A stretch of 64,000 bases of DNA from Paracoccus aminovorans (GCF_900005615.1 NZ_LN832559.1:1208837-1272836); one strand, 5' to 3'; counted from the stretch's first letter, positions 1 to 9,496 are shown. Program-made: numbers and translations. Notes: a model not told the origin generated them from the letters alone.

Positions 1-1
1 G

Positions 2-1348
2 CGTCGGCAGATGATCGGCGGCATGGCCGCGGTGGTCGGCATGTTCGCGGGCTTCGGCCTGGCCCCGCGCGAGCTGCGGGCCCAGACCCCGGAGCGGCTG
101 CTGCTGCTGACCAACCTGCGGTTCTTCGACGGCCAGACCCTGTCGCTGCGCGAGGGGGTCGAGATCCTGGTCGATTCGGGCCGCATCATCGGGTTGCCGG
201 GCGTGGGGCAGGGGCCGCAGGAGGCCGAGCGCATCGACTGCGGTGGGCGCACGGTGATCCCGGGCCTGATCGACTGCCACTGGCACGCGACGCTGGCGGG
301 CGTCAGCCAGGTCGTGGCGATGACGCAGGATATCGGCTTCGTGCACCTGATGTCGGGCAAGCTGGCCGGCGAGACGCTGATGCGCGGCTTTACCACCGTG
401 CGCGACGTCGGCGGGCCGGCCTTCGGGCTGAAGGCGGCCATCGACCGCGGCGTCGTCACCGGGCCGCGCATCTTCCCCTCGGGCGCGATCCTGTCGCAGA
501 CCTCGGGCCATGGCGATTTCCGCTTCCTGAACGCGCTGCCGATGATGCCCTCGGACCCGGCGGACTATGCCTCCCGCCAGGGCATGACGGCGCTGGCCGA
601 CGGCGTTCCCGAGGTGCTGCGCCGCGCGCGCGAGCAGCTGATGAAGGGCGCGAGCCAGATCAAGATTTCGGCCGCCGGCGGCGTCGCCTCGCAATACGAC
701 CCGCTGGAAGCGCTGCAATATACCCTGGACGAAATGCGGGCGGCGGTGGATGCGGCCAGCGACTGGGGCACCTATGTCTGCGCCCATGTCTATACCGCGC
801 CCGGCATCCGCCGCTGCATCGAGGCCGGGGTGAAATCCATCGAGCACGGCCAGCTGGCCGACGAGGATACCGTGCGGATGATGGCCGATCACGGCACCTG
901 GTGGTCGATCCAGCCCTTCCTGGCCGACGAGGACGCCAACCACTATACCGAGCCCAAGGCCGTCGCCGCGCAAAAGGCGGTGGCCGACGGCACGGTGCAG
1001 GCCTTCGAATGGGCCGACAAGCATCGGGTGAACTGGGCCTTCGGCACCGACATCCTGTATGGCGGCAGCGAATCGCAGGGCCGGCAGCTGGCCAAACTGG
1101 CGCGCTTCATGTCGCCGCTGGCGGCGCTGCATCGCGCCACCGGCGCCGCGGGCGAGCTGCTGGCGATGTCGGGCGCGCGCGCGCCCTATGACGGGCGGCT
1201 GGGCGTGATCGCCGAGGGCGCGCCGGCCGACCTGCTGGTCATCGACGGCGATACCGAGGCGAACCTCGACTGGCTGGCCGATACCGCCAATCTGCGGCTG
1301 ATCATGAAGAACGGCCGCCTGTTCAAGAACGAGTTGCAAGGGGGGTAA
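2..1348 (+). CDS. Tat-exported metal-dependent amidohydrolase (5' end outside window)
   Basis: Amidohydrolase-superfamily enzyme of the imidazolonepropionase/prolidase-like type, probably hydrolysing a cyclic amide or peptide; the substrate cannot be read from sequence. The metal motif DCHWH sits near residue 90, a QIKISAAGG segment probably supplies the carboxylated lysine, and later histidines (CAHVY, IEHG) and the FGTDILYGG aspartate complete the site. An internal ATG lies at 11, but the frame is open to the left edge and reads Arg-Arg-Gln immediately before it, followed by a hydrophobic stretch ending near LRAQT. That looks like a twin-arginine signal, so the true start lies upstream of the window and the enzyme is probably periplasmic. 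The next gene starts 2 bases after the stop. Confidence 0.8.
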   Translation, partial: RRQMIGGMAAVVGMFAGFGLAPRELRAQTPERLLLLTNLRFFDGQTLSLREGVEILVDSGRIIGLPGVGQGPQEAERIDCGGRTVIPGLIDCHWHATLAGVSQVVAMTQDIGFVHLMSGKLAGETLMRGFTTVRDVGGPAFGLKAAIDRGVVTGPRIFPSGAILSQTSGHGDFRFLNALPMMPSDPADYASRQGMTALADGVPEVLRRAREQLMKGASQIKISAAGGVASQYDPLEALQYTLDEMRAAVDAASDWGTYVCAHVYTAPGIRRCIEAGVKSIEHGQLADEDTVRMMADHGTWWSIQPFLADEDANHYTEPKAVAAQKAVADGTVQAFEWADKHRVNWAFGTDILYGGSESQGRQLAKLARFMSPLAALHRATGAAGELLAMSGARAPYDGRLGVIAEGAPADLLVIDGDTEANLDWLADTANLRLIMKNGRLFKNELQGG

Positions 1349-1350
1349 GG

Positions 1351-2076
1351 ATGCGCGGATTCCTGGCGGCCGCCGCGGCGGCGCTTTCCACGGGGCTTGC
1401 GCCCGCCATGGCGCAGGACTGGTCGGGCCAGATCACGCCCTATGTCTGGGGCGCGGGCCTGGGCGGCGACGTGACTCCCTTCGCCGGGGCGCCGACGCTG
1501 TCCTTCGACAAGTCGCTGTCCGAGGTGCTCGAGGATACCGACGGCGCCTTCTTCCTGTCCGGCTTCGCCCGGCGCGACCGGCTGGTGCTGATGGGGGATT
1601 TCAGCTGGTCGTCCAGCTCCAAGGCGGGCGTCCTGCCGCCGGGCGTGCCGGCCGAGGGCAAGGTCACCCAACGCTCGCTGACGCTGCTTGCCGGCTGGCG
1701 CGTGGTTTCCAACGACCGCATGACGCTGGATGCGCTGGCGGGTGCGCGGGCCTGGCGGGTCGAAAGCCGGATCAAGGTGGCCGGCGGCGCGATCCAGGCC
1801 TCGCCCGGCAAGGATTTCATCGATCCGATCCTGGCCTTGCGGGCCAATGTGGCGCTGGCGCCGCAATGGTCGGCGATCCTCTACGCCGATGTCGGCGGCT
1901 TCGGCGCGGGGTCCGAGCACACCAGCCAGTTCCTGGCCACGGTGAATTACCAGGTCACCGACCAGCTTTACGTCTCGGGCGGCTATCGGCAACTGAACGT
2001 CGATTATCGCGACGGCGGCACCAGGCTGGACGTGACCATGGCCGGGCCGATCCTGGGCGCCACCTGGCGCTTCTGA
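1351..2076 (+). CDS. Predicted outer-membrane beta-barrel protein
   Basis: A 241-residue protein with a clear Sec signal peptide (residues 1 to about 21, ending AMA-QD). The mature part has alternating polar and hydrophobic strands typical of an 8-stranded barrel, starting WSGQITPYVWG and ending with an aromatic (GATWRF), the usual outer-membrane assembly signal. No enzymatic motif is visible. It starts 2 bases after the amidohydrolase stop, so the two are probably co-transcribed. The function is unknown; a small porin-like or lipid-binding barrel is possible. Confidence 0.65.
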   Translation: MRGFLAAAAAALSTGLAPAMAQDWSGQITPYVWGAGLGGDVTPFAGAPTLSFDKSLSEVLEDTDGAFFLSGFARRDRLVLMGDFSWSSSSKAGVLPPGVPAEGKVTQRSLTLLAGWRVVSNDRMTLDALAGARAWRVESRIKVAGGAIQASPGKDFIDPILALRANVALAPQWSAILYADVGGFGAGSEHTSQFLATVNYQVTDQLYVSGGYRQLNVDYRDGGTRLDVTMAGPILGATWRF

Positions 2077-2080
2077 CGAA

Positions 2081-2104
2081 AAGGCCGGGGTCGCCCCCGG
2101 CCTT
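2081..2104. terminator. Bidirectional terminator between the barrel gene and tyrS
   Basis: Perfect 10-bp inverted repeat (2081-2090 with 2095-2104) with a 4-base TCGC loop. It is flanked by A residues on the left and by T residues within the right arm. It lies between two convergent stop codons (2076 and 2110), so it can serve both strands. Confidence 0.7.
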
Positions 2105-2109
2105 GCCGC

Positions 2110-3348
2110 CTAGCCCAGCTGCACCATGCGGTGCTTCTTCTTGCCGACAGAGACCTTCAGCCCGTCGCCGATCAGCGCCGCGTCCACCGCCAGCTGCGGG
2201 TCGCTGACGGGGTCGTTGTTCAGCCGCAGCCCGCCCTCGGCGATCAGCCGCTTGGCCTCTTTCCCCGAGGCGGCGATGCCGGTTTGCGCCAGCAGCTGCA
2301 CCACCGACAGGGGCAGCGCCTCCGCGCCGACCGTCACCACCTCGAGATCGCCGCCGGCGCCGCCCTGCTCGAACACCTCGCGCGCCGTCGCCTCGGCCGA
2401 GGCGGCGGCCTCGGCGCCGTGCAGAAGCGTCGTCACCTCGTTCGCCAGGATGATCTTGGCGGCATTGATCTCGGACCCCGACAGCGCGCCGAGGCGGTCG
2501 CATTCCGCGACCGGCAGATCGGTATAGAGCTTCAGGAACCGGCCCACGTCGGCGTCGGTGGTGTTGCGCCAGAACTGCCAGAACTCGTAGGCGCTCAGCA
2601 TCGCGCCGTTCAGCCAGACCGCGCCGCCCTGCGACTTGCCCATCTTGCGCCCGTCCGAGGTGGTCAGCAGCGGCGAGGTCAGGCCCCAGATCTCGCCGTC
2701 CAGCACGCGGCGGGTCAGGTCGATGCCGTTGACGATATTGCCCCACTGGTCGCTGCCGCCCATCTGCAGCCGGCAGTCGTAGCGGCGATACAGTTCCAGG
2801 AAGTCATAGGCCTGCAGGATCATGTAGTTGAATTCGAGGAAGCTCAGCGATTGCTCGCGATCCAGCCGCGACTTGACCGATTCGAACGACAGCATCCGGT
2901 TGACGCTGAAATGCCGGCCGATGTCGCGCAGGAAATCGAGGTAGTTCAGCCCGTCCAGCCATTCGGCATTGTTGAGCATCATCGCGCGGCCCTCGCCATA
3001 GTCGAGGTAGCGGGCAAAGACCTGCTGCATGCCGTCGATGTTCGCCTGGATCGCGTCCGGGGTCAGCAGCGGACGCTCCTCGCTGCGGAAGCTGGGGTCG
3101 CCGACCTTGGTGGTGCCGCCGCCCATCAGGGTGATCGGGCGGTTGCCGGTGCGCTGGAACCAGCGCAGCATCATGATGTTCAGCAGGTGCCCGACATGCA
3201 GGCTGGCCGCCGTCGCGTCATAACCGATATATGCCGTCACCGGGCCGTTGATCAGGGCGTCGTCCAGCGATTGCAGGTCGGTGCAGTCCGCCAGATAGCC
3301 ACGCTCGATCATCACGTTCAGGAAGTCGGATTTGGCATGGTAGGTCAT
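2110..3348 (-). CDS. tyrS: Tyrosyl-tRNA synthetase
   Basis: Class I aminoacyl-tRNA synthetase that charges tRNA-Tyr in the cytosol. The HIGH-type motif is HVGH within [11 protein letters not shown] near residue 48, and the KMSKS-type loop is KMGKS near residue 230. A C-terminal S4-like RNA-binding segment ([18 protein letters not shown]) is present. I chose the start at 3348 (MTYHAKSDF) because it has an AAGGAAAA ribosome-binding site and gives 412 residues, normal for the family; the upstream in-frame extension has no family similarity. It diverges from anmK with only 58 bases between the starts, so their promoters must be packed together. Confidence 0.96.
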   Translation of the reverse strand: MTYHAKSDFLNVMIERGYLADCTDLQSLDDALINGPVTAYIGYDATAASLHVGHLLNIMMLRWFQRTGNRPITLMGGGTTKVGDPSFRSEERPLLTPDAIQANIDGMQQVFARYLDYGEGRAMMLNNAEWLDGLNYLDFLRDIGRHFSVNRMLSFESVKSRLDREQSLSFLEFNYMILQAYDFLELYRRYDCRLQMGGSDQWGNIVNGIDLTRRVLDGEIWGLTSPLLTTSDGRKMGKSQGGAVWLNGAMLSAYEFWQFWRNTTDADVGRFLKLYTDLPVAECDRLGALSGSEINAAKIILANEVTTLLHGAEAAASAEATAREVFEQGGAGGDLEVVTVGAEALPLSVVQLLAQTGIAASGKEAKRLIAEGGLRLNNDPVSDPQLAVDAALIGDGLKVSVGKKKHRMVQLG

Positions 3349-3406
3349 GGGCTTTTCCTTTCGAATGGCGCGGATATACCGTTGGGGCGAAAAAAGGGAA
3401 AGCAGG

Positions 3407-4534
3407 ATGATCCGTGCGCTGGGGATGATGTCGGGCACCTCGCTGGACGGGGTGGATGCGGCGATGATCGAGACCGACGGCATCCGCATCGCCGGCTTCG
3501 GCCGCAGCGCCTATCGCGCCTATTCCGGCAATGAATCGGGGCTGCTGCATGCCGCGCTGGGGCAATGGCCGGGCGGGCCGGCCGTGGCCGAGGCGGGGGC
3601 GCTTTCCGTCGCCGCCCATGCCGCGCTGGCCGAGGGTTTCCCCGAGGCGGAACTGGTCGGCTATCACGGCCAGACGCTGGCGCATGATCCGGGCACGAAG
3701 ACGCAAAGGGGGCGGGGCACGCATCAGGCCGGCGACGGTGCTGCGCTGGCGCGCCGGCTGGGGCGGCGCGTGGTCTGGGATTTCCGCAGCGAGGACGTGC
3801 GGCGGGGCGGCGAGGGCGCGCCGCTTGCGCCCTTCTTCCACTGGGCCTGCGCGGCATGGGCGGCGGCGCAGGGCCATCTGCCGGCCGAGTCGGTGGGGTT
3901 CCTGAACCTGGGCGGCGTCGGCAACCTGACCGTGGTGGATCCCGCGGCCGGGGCGCCCGAGGCGCCGGGCGCCTGCATCGCCTTCGACACCGGCCCGGCC
4001 AATGCGCCGCTGAACGACCTGATGCGGGGGCGGCGTGGGCTGGCGCGGGACGAGGGCGGGCATCTGGCCCTGCAGGGCAGCCCCGACGAGGATGTCCTGG
4101 CCGATTTCCTGCGCCATCCGCATTTCGCCCGGCCTTTGCCGAAGTCGCTGGATCGCGACGCCTTTGCCGGAACGCTGGACGTGGCGCATCTGGGCGATGC
4201 CGATGCCGCGGCCACGCTGACCCATGCCGCGGCGGCGGCGGTGGCGGCGGGGCTTGCGCTGCTGGAGCGGGTGCCCGGTCGGGTGCTGGTTTGTGGCGGA
4301 GGCCGGCACAATGCCGCGATGATGGCGGCGCTGGCGGCGCGGCTGCCCTGCGCGGTGGCGCCGGTCGAGGCGGCGGGGCTGGACGGCGACATGCTGGAGG
4401 CGCAGGCCTTTGGCTGGCTGGCGGTGCGGGTGTTGCGCGGCCTGCCGACCTCGGGGCCGGGGACGACCGGGGCGCCGGAGCCGGTCTGCGGCGGGCGGAT
4501 CAGCCCGCCCGGCCGGAGTCTGGGGTCCGGTTGA
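3407..4534 (+). CDS. anmK: Anhydro-N-acetylmuramic acid kinase
   Basis: Converts 1,6-anhydro-MurNAc from peptidoglycan recycling to MurNAc-6-phosphate. The diagnostic N-terminal nucleotide-binding motif [12 protein letters not shown] is at residues 6-17. Further ATPase-fold motifs are [22 protein letters not shown] and VCGGGRHN. Length is 375 residues, as expected. The ATG at 3407 follows a GGGAAAGCAGG ribosome-binding region. It is divergent from tyrS, and a terminator hairpin follows at 4579. It probably acts in the cytosol with a MurQ etherase encoded elsewhere. Confidence 0.94.
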   Translation: MIRALGMMSGTSLDGVDAAMIETDGIRIAGFGRSAYRAYSGNESGLLHAALGQWPGGPAVAEAGALSVAAHAALAEGFPEAELVGYHGQTLAHDPGTKTQRGRGTHQAGDGAALARRLGRRVVWDFRSEDVRRGGEGAPLAPFFHWACAAWAAAQGHLPAESVGFLNLGGVGNLTVVDPAAGAPEAPGACIAFDTGPANAPLNDLMRGRRGLARDEGGHLALQGSPDEDVLADFLRHPHFARPLPKSLDRDAFAGTLDVAHLGDADAAATLTHAAAAAVAAGLALLERVPGRVLVCGGGRHNAAMMAALAARLPCAVAPVEAAGLDGDMLEAQAFGWLAVRVLRGLPTSGPGTTGAPEPVCGGRISPPGRSLGSG

Positions 4535-4578
4535 GGGGCATGGATTTCAGCGCCTTGCCGGTGGCGAAGTTCCGCCTT

Positions 4579-4599
4579 TGCCGCTTTCGGCGGCATTTT
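4579..4599 (+). terminator. Rho-independent terminator after anmK
   Basis: TGCCGC (4579-4584) pairs with GCGGCA (4590-4595) across a TTTCG loop and is followed by TTTT. It lies 45 bases after the anmK stop. Confidence 0.55.
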
Positions 4600-4688
4600 C
4601 CGGGAACGAAGCCGAAAAAGCCGCGTTGGGTCCGCATCTGACGGCCTCGCGCCGTCTGTGACGAAGACAACCGGAAAGGACAGCGTCC

Positions 4689-5459
4689 ATGAAACCTCTT
4701 GTCATTGCCGCGACGACCCTGGCTCTGGCGGGCGCCGCGCTGGCGCAAAGCGATCCCGCCGCCACGGCCGTTACCCCCGCCGAGCAGGCGCAGGATGCCG
4801 CCAACACCGCCGAACAGGCGGCGGACCAGGCCGCCACGGCTGCGGATCAGGCCGCCGACCAGGCCGGCGCCCCGGCCGAGCAGGCCGCAGATGACGCCGC
4901 CGCGGCGGCCGACAACGCTGCCGACGCTGCCGCCACCGCGGCAGACGATGCGGCCAATGCCGCCGCCGGGATGGGCGAGCAGGCCGCGGATGACGCGGCA
5001 GCCGCCGCCGACGATGCTGCGGCCAGCGCCGACAGCGCCGCGCAGGAAGCCGCCGACGCGGCGACCGAGGCTGCGCCGGTCACGCCGCCCGACGTGAATG
5101 CGCCCGCGATCTCGGAAGCCGAGCCCGGGGTGCTGTCGAGTTGGGTGACCAGCCGCCGCATCTGGACCACCAACCAGCCGTCCTCGACCGAATGGGTCGA
5201 TCCGCAGCTGGAAGAGCGCCCGGCCGAATGGCAGGACATCGCCAAGGTGAACGACATCGTGCTGGATGATTCGGGCCAGGTCGTGGGCTATATCGCCGAT
5301 ATCGGCGGCTTCCTGGGCATCGGCGCCAAGAAGGTGCTGCTGGGCGAGAACGCCATCCACCTGGTGACGGTGGGCAACGACACCTTCTTCGCCACCAACT
5401 ACACCAAGGCCGAGCTGGAAGCGCTGCCGGACTTCGACGAAAAGACCGTGCGGAAATAA
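4689..5459 (+). CDS. Exported Ala-rich protein with C-terminal PRC-barrel domain
   Basis: A 256-residue protein with a Sec signal peptide (residues 1-20, ending ALA-QS). Residues about 21-135 are extremely rich in Ala, Asp and Gln (repeating AADQAAD/AADDAA blocks), probably a long helix or coiled coil. Residues about 155-245 form a PRC-barrel domain (WQDIAKVNDIVLDDSGQVVG, then FLGIGAKKVLLGENAIHLV). PRC-barrel proteins of this type in Rhodobacterales are usually small periplasmic proteins of unknown role. The ATG follows GGAAAGGAC. The low-complexity half may be fast-evolving. Confidence 0.7.
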   Translation: MKPLVIAATTLALAGAALAQSDPAATAVTPAEQAQDAANTAEQAADQAATAADQAADQAGAPAEQAADDAAAAADNAADAAATAADDAANAAAGMGEQAADDAAAAADDAAASADSAAQEAADAATEAAPVTPPDVNAPAISEAEPGVLSSWVTSRRIWTTNQPSSTEWVDPQLEERPAEWQDIAKVNDIVLDDSGQVVGYIADIGGFLGIGAKKVLLGENAIHLVTVGNDTFFATNYTKAELEALPDFDEKTVRK

Positions 5460-5487
5460 GCCGGTTCGCGGCTTTGGAAGACGGCGG

Positions 5488-5517
5488 GGGGTGCTTTCGG
5501 GCGCCCCTTCGGCTTTT
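5488..5517 (+). terminator. Probable Rho-independent terminator after the PRC-barrel gene
   Basis: GGGGTGC (5488-5494) pairs with GCGCCCC (5501-5507), including one G-T wobble. The downstream sequence is TTCGGCTTTTT. Confidence 0.5.
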
Positions 5518-5532
5518 TGCGCAAGAACGGCC

Positions 5533-5561
5533 TTGACGCCATCCGCCCCCGTGCGTAAACC
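5533..5561 (+). promoter_or_regulatory. Putative sigma-70 promoter of the tRNA-Asp pair
   Basis: TTGACG at 5533-5538 and TAAACC at 5556-5561 are separated by 17 bases and lie 40 bases upstream of the first tRNA. The spacing and the strong -35 box are typical of alphaproteobacterial stable-RNA promoters. This is motif-based only. Confidence 0.45.
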
Positions 5562-5600
5562 CCCTCGCACCCCGGACGGCGATCCGGGGAAATGGTCTGC

Positions 5601-5677
5601 GCGGTTGTAGCTCAGTTGGTTAGAGTACCGGCCTGTCACGCCGGGGGTCGCGGGTTCGAGCCCCGTCAACCGCGCCA
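5601..5677 (+). tRNA. tRNA-Asp (GTC), copy 1
   Basis: Folds as a complete cloverleaf. Acceptor GCGGTTG pairs with CAACCGC, the D-arm is normal, and the anticodon stem CCGGC/GCCGG encloses loop CTGTCAC with anticodon GTC. The T-loop is TTCGAGC and the CCA is encoded. It is 77 nt long. A second copy follows after 27 bases and differs at one T-loop base. Confidence 0.95.
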
Positions 5678-5704
5678 CCATTTCCGGATATCGCCAAGAA
5701 AAGC

Positions 5705-5781
5705 GCGGTTGTAGCTCAGTTGGTTAGAGTACCGGCCTGTCACGCCGGGGGTCGCGGGTTCGAGTCCCGTCAACCGCGCCA
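5705..5781 (+). tRNA. tRNA-Asp (GTC), copy 2
   Basis: Same cloverleaf and GTC anticodon as the copy at 5601, with an encoded CCA end. The only difference is T instead of C at the last base of the T-loop, which does not disturb pairing. It is probably co-transcribed with copy 1. Confidence 0.95.
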
Positions 5782-5807
5782 TTTTCATCCGTTCCGAAAG
5801 GCTTGAA

Positions 5808-5856
5808 CGGTCGCGTTTTCGTCGCGGCCGCATGAGTATTTGAAGAACGAAGAAGG
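5808..5856 (+). repeat. 3'-end hairpin/A-rich repeat, copy 1
   Basis: Hairpin CGGTCGCG (5808-5815) with CGCGGCCG (5823-5830), then the tail GAGTATTTGAAGAACGAAGA starting at 5834. It lies 27 bases after the second tRNA-Asp and upstream of sspB. It belongs to a family recurring after 9509, 16334, 25772 (minus), 28083, 32821, 33479, 41469 and 63903. Confidence 0.6.
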
Positions 5857-5953
5857 CCGGGCCGCGCGCGGTTGCCCGGCCGGCGTCGCGGGTTTCAGGG
5901 GCTTTTCAAGCCGAGCCAATTCCCTATGCTGGCGCCAGAGAGACGGAGGGCCC

Positions 5954-6412
5954 ATGGCACGCGGAATCGATTACGGCGGGATGATGCATCGCTCGATGGT
6001 GCGGCTGATCGCCGATGTGCTGGCCCAGGTCGCGGCCGAGGGCCTGCAGGGCGAGCACCATTTCTTCATCACCTTCGATACTCGCGATTCCGGGGTCGAG
6101 ATGGCCGACTGGCTGCGCGAGCGCTATCCCGAGGAGATGACCATCGTCATCCAGCACTGGTTCGAGAATCTGGAGATTTCGGACGAGGGTTTCCGCATCA
6201 CCCTGAACTTCGGCAATTCGCCGGAGCCGCTTTACATCCCCTTCGACGCGCTGCGCACCTTCGTGGACCCTTCGGTCGAGTTCGGTCTGCGTTTCGAGAA
6301 CCACGAGGAGGAAGAGGACGAGTCCGACGAGGAGGACGAATCCGAAGCTTCGGGCGCGGATGAGCCGAATAGCGGCGCCGAGGTGGTCAGCCTGGACAAG
6401 TGGCGCAAGTGA
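5954..6412 (+). CDS. sspB: SspB family ClpXP proteolysis adaptor
   Basis: A 152-residue alphaproteobacterial SspB homologue, which binds ssrA-tagged substrates and delivers them to ClpXP. The core (residues about 5-115) has the family features HHFFITFDT, MADWLRERYPEEMTIVIQHWFENL and FNIPF-like LYIPFDALRTF-DPSVEFGL. An acidic, flexible linker (EEEEDESDEEDESE) leads to the C-terminal VSLDKWRK, probably the ClpX-tethering peptide. The ATG at 5954 follows GGAGGG, so the longer upstream frame is not needed. fumC follows, with its own promoter-like sequence. Confidence 0.9.
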   Translation: MARGIDYGGMMHRSMVRLIADVLAQVAAEGLQGEHHFFITFDTRDSGVEMADWLRERYPEEMTIVIQHWFENLEISDEGFRITLNFGNSPEPLYIPFDALRTFVDPSVEFGLRFENHEEEEDESDEEDESEASGADEPNSGAEVVSLDKWRK

Positions 6413-6448
6413 TCCGCGGCCTGCGCATGGCATGCGACGGCATACAGA

Positions 6449-6477
6449 TTGCGAATCCCCGCCGTCTTGCCTAGAAC
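6449..6477 (+). promoter_or_regulatory. Putative promoter of fumC
   Basis: TTGCGA (6449-6454) and TAGAAC (6472-6477) with an exact 17-base spacer, 28 bases before the fumC start. Motif-based only. Confidence 0.4.
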
Positions 6478-6505
6478 CCCTCGCGACACCGTGAGGGAGC
6501 ATGCG

Positions 6506-7903
6506 ATGACCAAGACCACCCGCACCGAGACCGACAGCTTCGGTCCGCTGGAAGTCCCCGGCGACAAGTATTGGGGCGCGCAGACCCAGCGCTCGATCCA
6601 GAACTTTCCCATCGGCTGGGAAAAGCAGCCGGTCGCCATCGTGCGCGCGCTGGGCGTGATCAAGCAAGCCGCGGCGCAGGTGAACATGGCGACGGGCAAT
6701 CTGGACCCGAAGCTGGGCGAGGCGATGGTGCAGGCGGCGCAGGAAGTCGTGGCCGGCAAGTTCGACGACAACTTCCCGCTGGTGGTCTGGCAGACCGGCT
6801 CGGGCACGCAGTCGAACATGAACGCGAACGAGGTGATCTCGAACCGCGCCATCGAGATCCTGGGCGGTGAGCTGGGTTCCAAGAAGCCCGTGCACCCGAA
6901 CGACCATGTGAACATGGGGCAATCCTCGAACGACACTTTCCCGACCGCGATGCATGTCGCCATCGCCATGCAGGCGCGCGACGTGCTGATCCCGGGGCTG
7001 GAAAAGCTGCACAAGGCGCTGGTCGCGAAGTCGGAAGAGTTCAAGGACATCATCAAGATCGGCCGCACCCATACCCAGGATGCGACGCCCCTGACCCTGG
7101 GCCAGGAATTCGGCGGCTATGCCCATCAGGTTGCCAAGGGCATCGAGCGGGTGAAGCTGGCGCTCGGCGACATCTATGAGCTGGCGCAGGGTGGCACCGC
7201 GGTCGGGACCGGGCTGAACACCAAGAAAGGCTGGGACACGGCCATCGCCGCCGAGATCGCCAAGATCACCGGCCTGCCCTTTGTCACCGCGCCGAACAAG
7301 TTCGAGGCGCTGGCGGCGCATGACGCGATGGTGTTCTTCTCGGGCGCGCTGAAGACGGTGGCGGGGTCGCTGTTCAAGATCGCCAACGACATGCGGCTGC
7401 TGGGTTCGGGGCCGCGCTCGGGCCTGGGCGAGCTGATCCTACCCGAGAACGAGCCGGGGTCCTCGATCATGCCGGGCAAGGTGAACCCGACCCAGGCCGA
7501 GGCGCTGACCATGGTCTGCGCCCACGTCATGGGCAATGACGCCGCCATCGGCTTTGCCGGTTCGCAGGGCCATTTCGAGCTGAACGTCTATAACCCGATG
7601 ATGTCCTACAACGTGTTGCAATCCATGCAGCTTTTGGGCGACGCGGCGGGGTCGTTCACCGACAACATGGTCGTGGGCACGCAGGCGAACATTCCGCGCA
7701 TCGACAAGCTGATGAAGGAATCGCTGATGCTGGTGACGGCGCTGGCGCCGACCATCGGCTATGACAACGCCACCAAGGTCGCCAAGACCGCGCATAAGAA
7801 CGGCACCACGCTGCGCGAGGAGGCCATCGCCCTGGGTCTGGTCGATGGCGAGACCTTCGACAAGGTGGTGCGTCCCGAGCAGATGGTCGGTCCGGAGGAC
7901 TGA
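6506..7903 (+). CDS. fumC: Class II fumarate hydratase
   Basis: Oxygen-stable fumarase of the TCA cycle that interconverts fumarate and malate. It is 465 residues long. The fumarase/aspartase superfamily signature [13 protein letters not shown] is near residue 317, with the upstream motifs [24 protein letters not shown] and [10 protein letters not shown]. The start at 6506 ([13 protein letters not shown]) follows a GAGGGAGC ribosome-binding site. It overlaps the next gene by one base (TGATG), so the VOC protein is probably translationally coupled. Homotetrameric in the cytosol. Confidence 0.97.
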   Translation: MTKTTRTETDSFGPLEVPGDKYWGAQTQRSIQNFPIGWEKQPVAIVRALGVIKQAAAQVNMATGNLDPKLGEAMVQAAQEVVAGKFDDNFPLVVWQTGSGTQSNMNANEVISNRAIEILGGELGSKKPVHPNDHVNMGQSSNDTFPTAMHVAIAMQARDVLIPGLEKLHKALVAKSEEFKDIIKIGRTHTQDATPLTLGQEFGGYAHQVAKGIERVKLALGDIYELAQGGTAVGTGLNTKKGWDTAIAAEIAKITGLPFVTAPNKFEALAAHDAMVFFSGALKTVAGSLFKIANDMRLLGSGPRSGLGELILPENEPGSSIMPGKVNPTQAEALTMVCAHVMGNDAAIGFAGSQGHFELNVYNPMMSYNVLQSMQLLGDAAGSFTDNMVVGTQANIPRIDKLMKESLMLVTALAPTIGYDNATKVAKTAHKNGTTLREEAIALGLVDGETFDKVVRPEQMVGPED

Positions 7904-8253
7904 TGCGCGCCGTTCCGCAGCTGATGTTCCAGGGTGACATGGAGGGGGCACTGGCGCTGTGGCGCCGCGCCTTTCCCGACATGGTGCTGCGTCCCGGCAA
8001 TCCGGCCGAGGTCGAGATCGCCGGCCAGAAGCTGCGGCTTTTCGACAGCCCGCCCATGCATGGTTTCGGCTTCACCCCCGCCTTTTCGCTGCTGATCGTC
8101 TGCGACGATGCCGATCAGGTCGCCCGGCTGGCCGAGGTCCTGGGCGAGGGCGGGCAGGTGCTGATGCCCTTGGGGCGCTATGATTTCTCGCCCTGCTACG
8201 CCTGGGTCGCGGACCCCTTCGGCGTCAGCTGGCAGCTGATGGTCGAGCCATGA
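7903..8253 (+). CDS. VOC (glyoxalase/PhnB-like) superfamily protein
   Basis: A 116-residue protein with the 3-demethylubiquinone-methyltransferase/PhnB-like vicinal-oxygen-chelate fold: it opens QLMFQGDMEGALALWRRAFP and ends CYAWVADPFGVSWQLMVEP. The usual glyoxalase metal ligands are not obvious, so the catalytic activity is unknown. The start codon overlaps the fumC stop and its own stop overlaps the next start (ATGA), giving a tight operon fumC-VOC-DUF4169-RHH. Confidence 0.75.
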   Translation: MRAVPQLMFQGDMEGALALWRRAFPDMVLRPGNPAEVEIAGQKLRLFDSPPMHGFGFTPAFSLLIVCDDADQVARLAEVLGEGGQVLMPLGRYDFSPCYAWVADPFGVSWQLMVEP

Positions 8254-8447
8254 GCGGCAAGGTGGTCAACCTGCGGCAGGCCCGCAAGACCGCCGCCCGC
8301 GACGCCGCCCGCAGGAAGGGCGACGAGAATGCGGCCAGGTTCGGCCGCGACAAATCCCAGAAGCTCGCCGAGAAGGACGCCGCCGTGCGTGCCGCCCGCC
8401 ATCTGGACCAGCACCAGCGCGAGGCTTCCGACCATGACGACGAATGA
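8250..8447 (+). CDS. DUF4169 family small basic protein
   Basis: 65 residues, strongly charged and Arg/Lys/Ala-rich, starting with the family hallmark VVNLRQARKTAARDAAR. It is predicted to be entirely helical. It overlaps the VOC gene by 4 bases (ATGA) and the downstream RHH gene by 14 bases, so translation is coupled. The function is unknown; pairing with an RHH protein next to fumC appears to be conserved in Rhodobacterales (from memory). Confidence 0.75.
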   Translation: MSGKVVNLRQARKTAARDAARRKGDENAARFGRDKSQKLAEKDAAVRAARHLDQHQREASDHDDE

Positions 8448-8718
8448 TTCCATCGCAGAAGCTCTGCGCCTGCCGGCCATGGCGCCGCCGGCCAAGCGCT
8501 CGGTCACCATCGGCGGGCATCGCACCTCGGTCAGTCTTGAGGATGCATTCTGGCGCGAATTGCGGGGGATCGCGCAGGACCGCGGCCGCACCGTGGCCGC
8601 GCTGATCGCCGGGATCGATGCCGCCCGGCCGCCCGCGGTGGGGCTGGCGACGGCGCTGCGGCTGTATGTTCTGGCGGAGATCCGGCAAAAGCTTGCAGCG
8701 CAGGGGCTGGCTGACTAA
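8434..8718 (+). CDS. Ribbon-helix-helix domain protein
   Basis: A 94-residue small protein. Residues about 20-75 read [20 protein letters not shown] then an [22 protein letters not shown] helix pair, matching the RHH_4 type of ribbon-helix-helix proteins. These may bind DNA, though this subfamily is poorly characterised. The start at 8434 lies inside the end of the DUF4169 gene. Its target is unknown. Confidence 0.7.
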   Translation: MTTNDSIAEALRLPAMAPPAKRSVTIGGHRTSVSLEDAFWRELRGIAQDRGRTVAALIAGIDAARPPAVGLATALRLYVLAEIRQKLAAQGLAD

Positions 8719-8752
8719 AAGCCGCCTCACATATCCAGAATTGGGAAAGACC

Positions 8753-9496
8753 ATGGCAGGCCATAGCAAATGGGCCAATATCCAGCATCGCAAGGGCAAG
8801 CAGGACAAGCTGCGCTCGAAGCTGTTTTCGAAACTGGCCAAAGAGATCACCGTCGCCGCGAAGATGGGCGACCCTGACCCCGAGAAGAACCCGCGTCTGC
8901 GCCTGGCGGTGAAAGAGGCGAAATCGAACTCGATGCCCAAGGACGTGATCGACCGCGCGATCAAGAAGTCGATGGGCGGCGATGCCGAGAACTATGACGA
9001 GATCCGCTACGAGGGCTACGGCCCGAACGGCATCGCCATCATGGTCGAGGCGATGACCGACAACCGCAACCGCACCGCCTCCAACGTGCGCAGCTATTTC
9101 ACCAAATACGGCGGCGATCTGGGGCAGAGCGGCTCGGTCAGCTTCATGTTCGACCGCAAGGGCGAGATCATGTATCCGGCCAGCGCCGGCGATGCCGATA
9201 CGGTGATGATGGCGGCGATCGATGCCGGCGCCGAGGATGTCGAGAGCGACGAGGACGGGCACTGGATCTATACCGCCGACACCGATCTGGCCGAGGTCTC
9301 GAATGCGCTGGAGGCGGCTCTGGGCGAGTCGGAATCGGCCAAGCTGATCTGGAAGCCGCAGGCGCCGACCGAGATCGATCTGGAGACCGCCACGAAGCTG
9401 ATGAAGCTGATCGATGCGCTGGAAGAGGATGACGACGTGCAGAACGTCACCGGGAACTTCGACATTCCCGAGGATGTGGCGGCGCAATTGGAGTGA
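8753..9496 (+). CDS. yebC: YebC/PmpR family protein
   Basis: 247 residues, the standard length. The N-terminus [18 protein letters not shown] is diagnostic. Three-domain YebC fold: a helical N-terminal domain, the central [20 protein letters not shown] segment and the FMFDRKGEI region. Family members have been described as transcriptional regulators and more recently as translation factors that relieve ribosome stalling at proline-rich sequences. The downstream gap contains a copy of the dispersed 3'-end repeat. Confidence 0.93.
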   Translation: MAGHSKWANIQHRKGKQDKLRSKLFSKLAKEITVAAKMGDPDPEKNPRLRLAVKEAKSNSMPKDVIDRAIKKSMGGDAENYDEIRYEGYGPNGIAIMVEAMTDNRNRTASNVRSYFTKYGGDLGQSGSVSFMFDRKGEIMYPASAGDADTVMMAAIDAGAEDVESDEDGHWIYTADTDLAEVSNALEAALGESESAKLIWKPQAPTEIDLETATKLMKLIDALEEDDDVQNVTGNFDIPEDVAAQLE

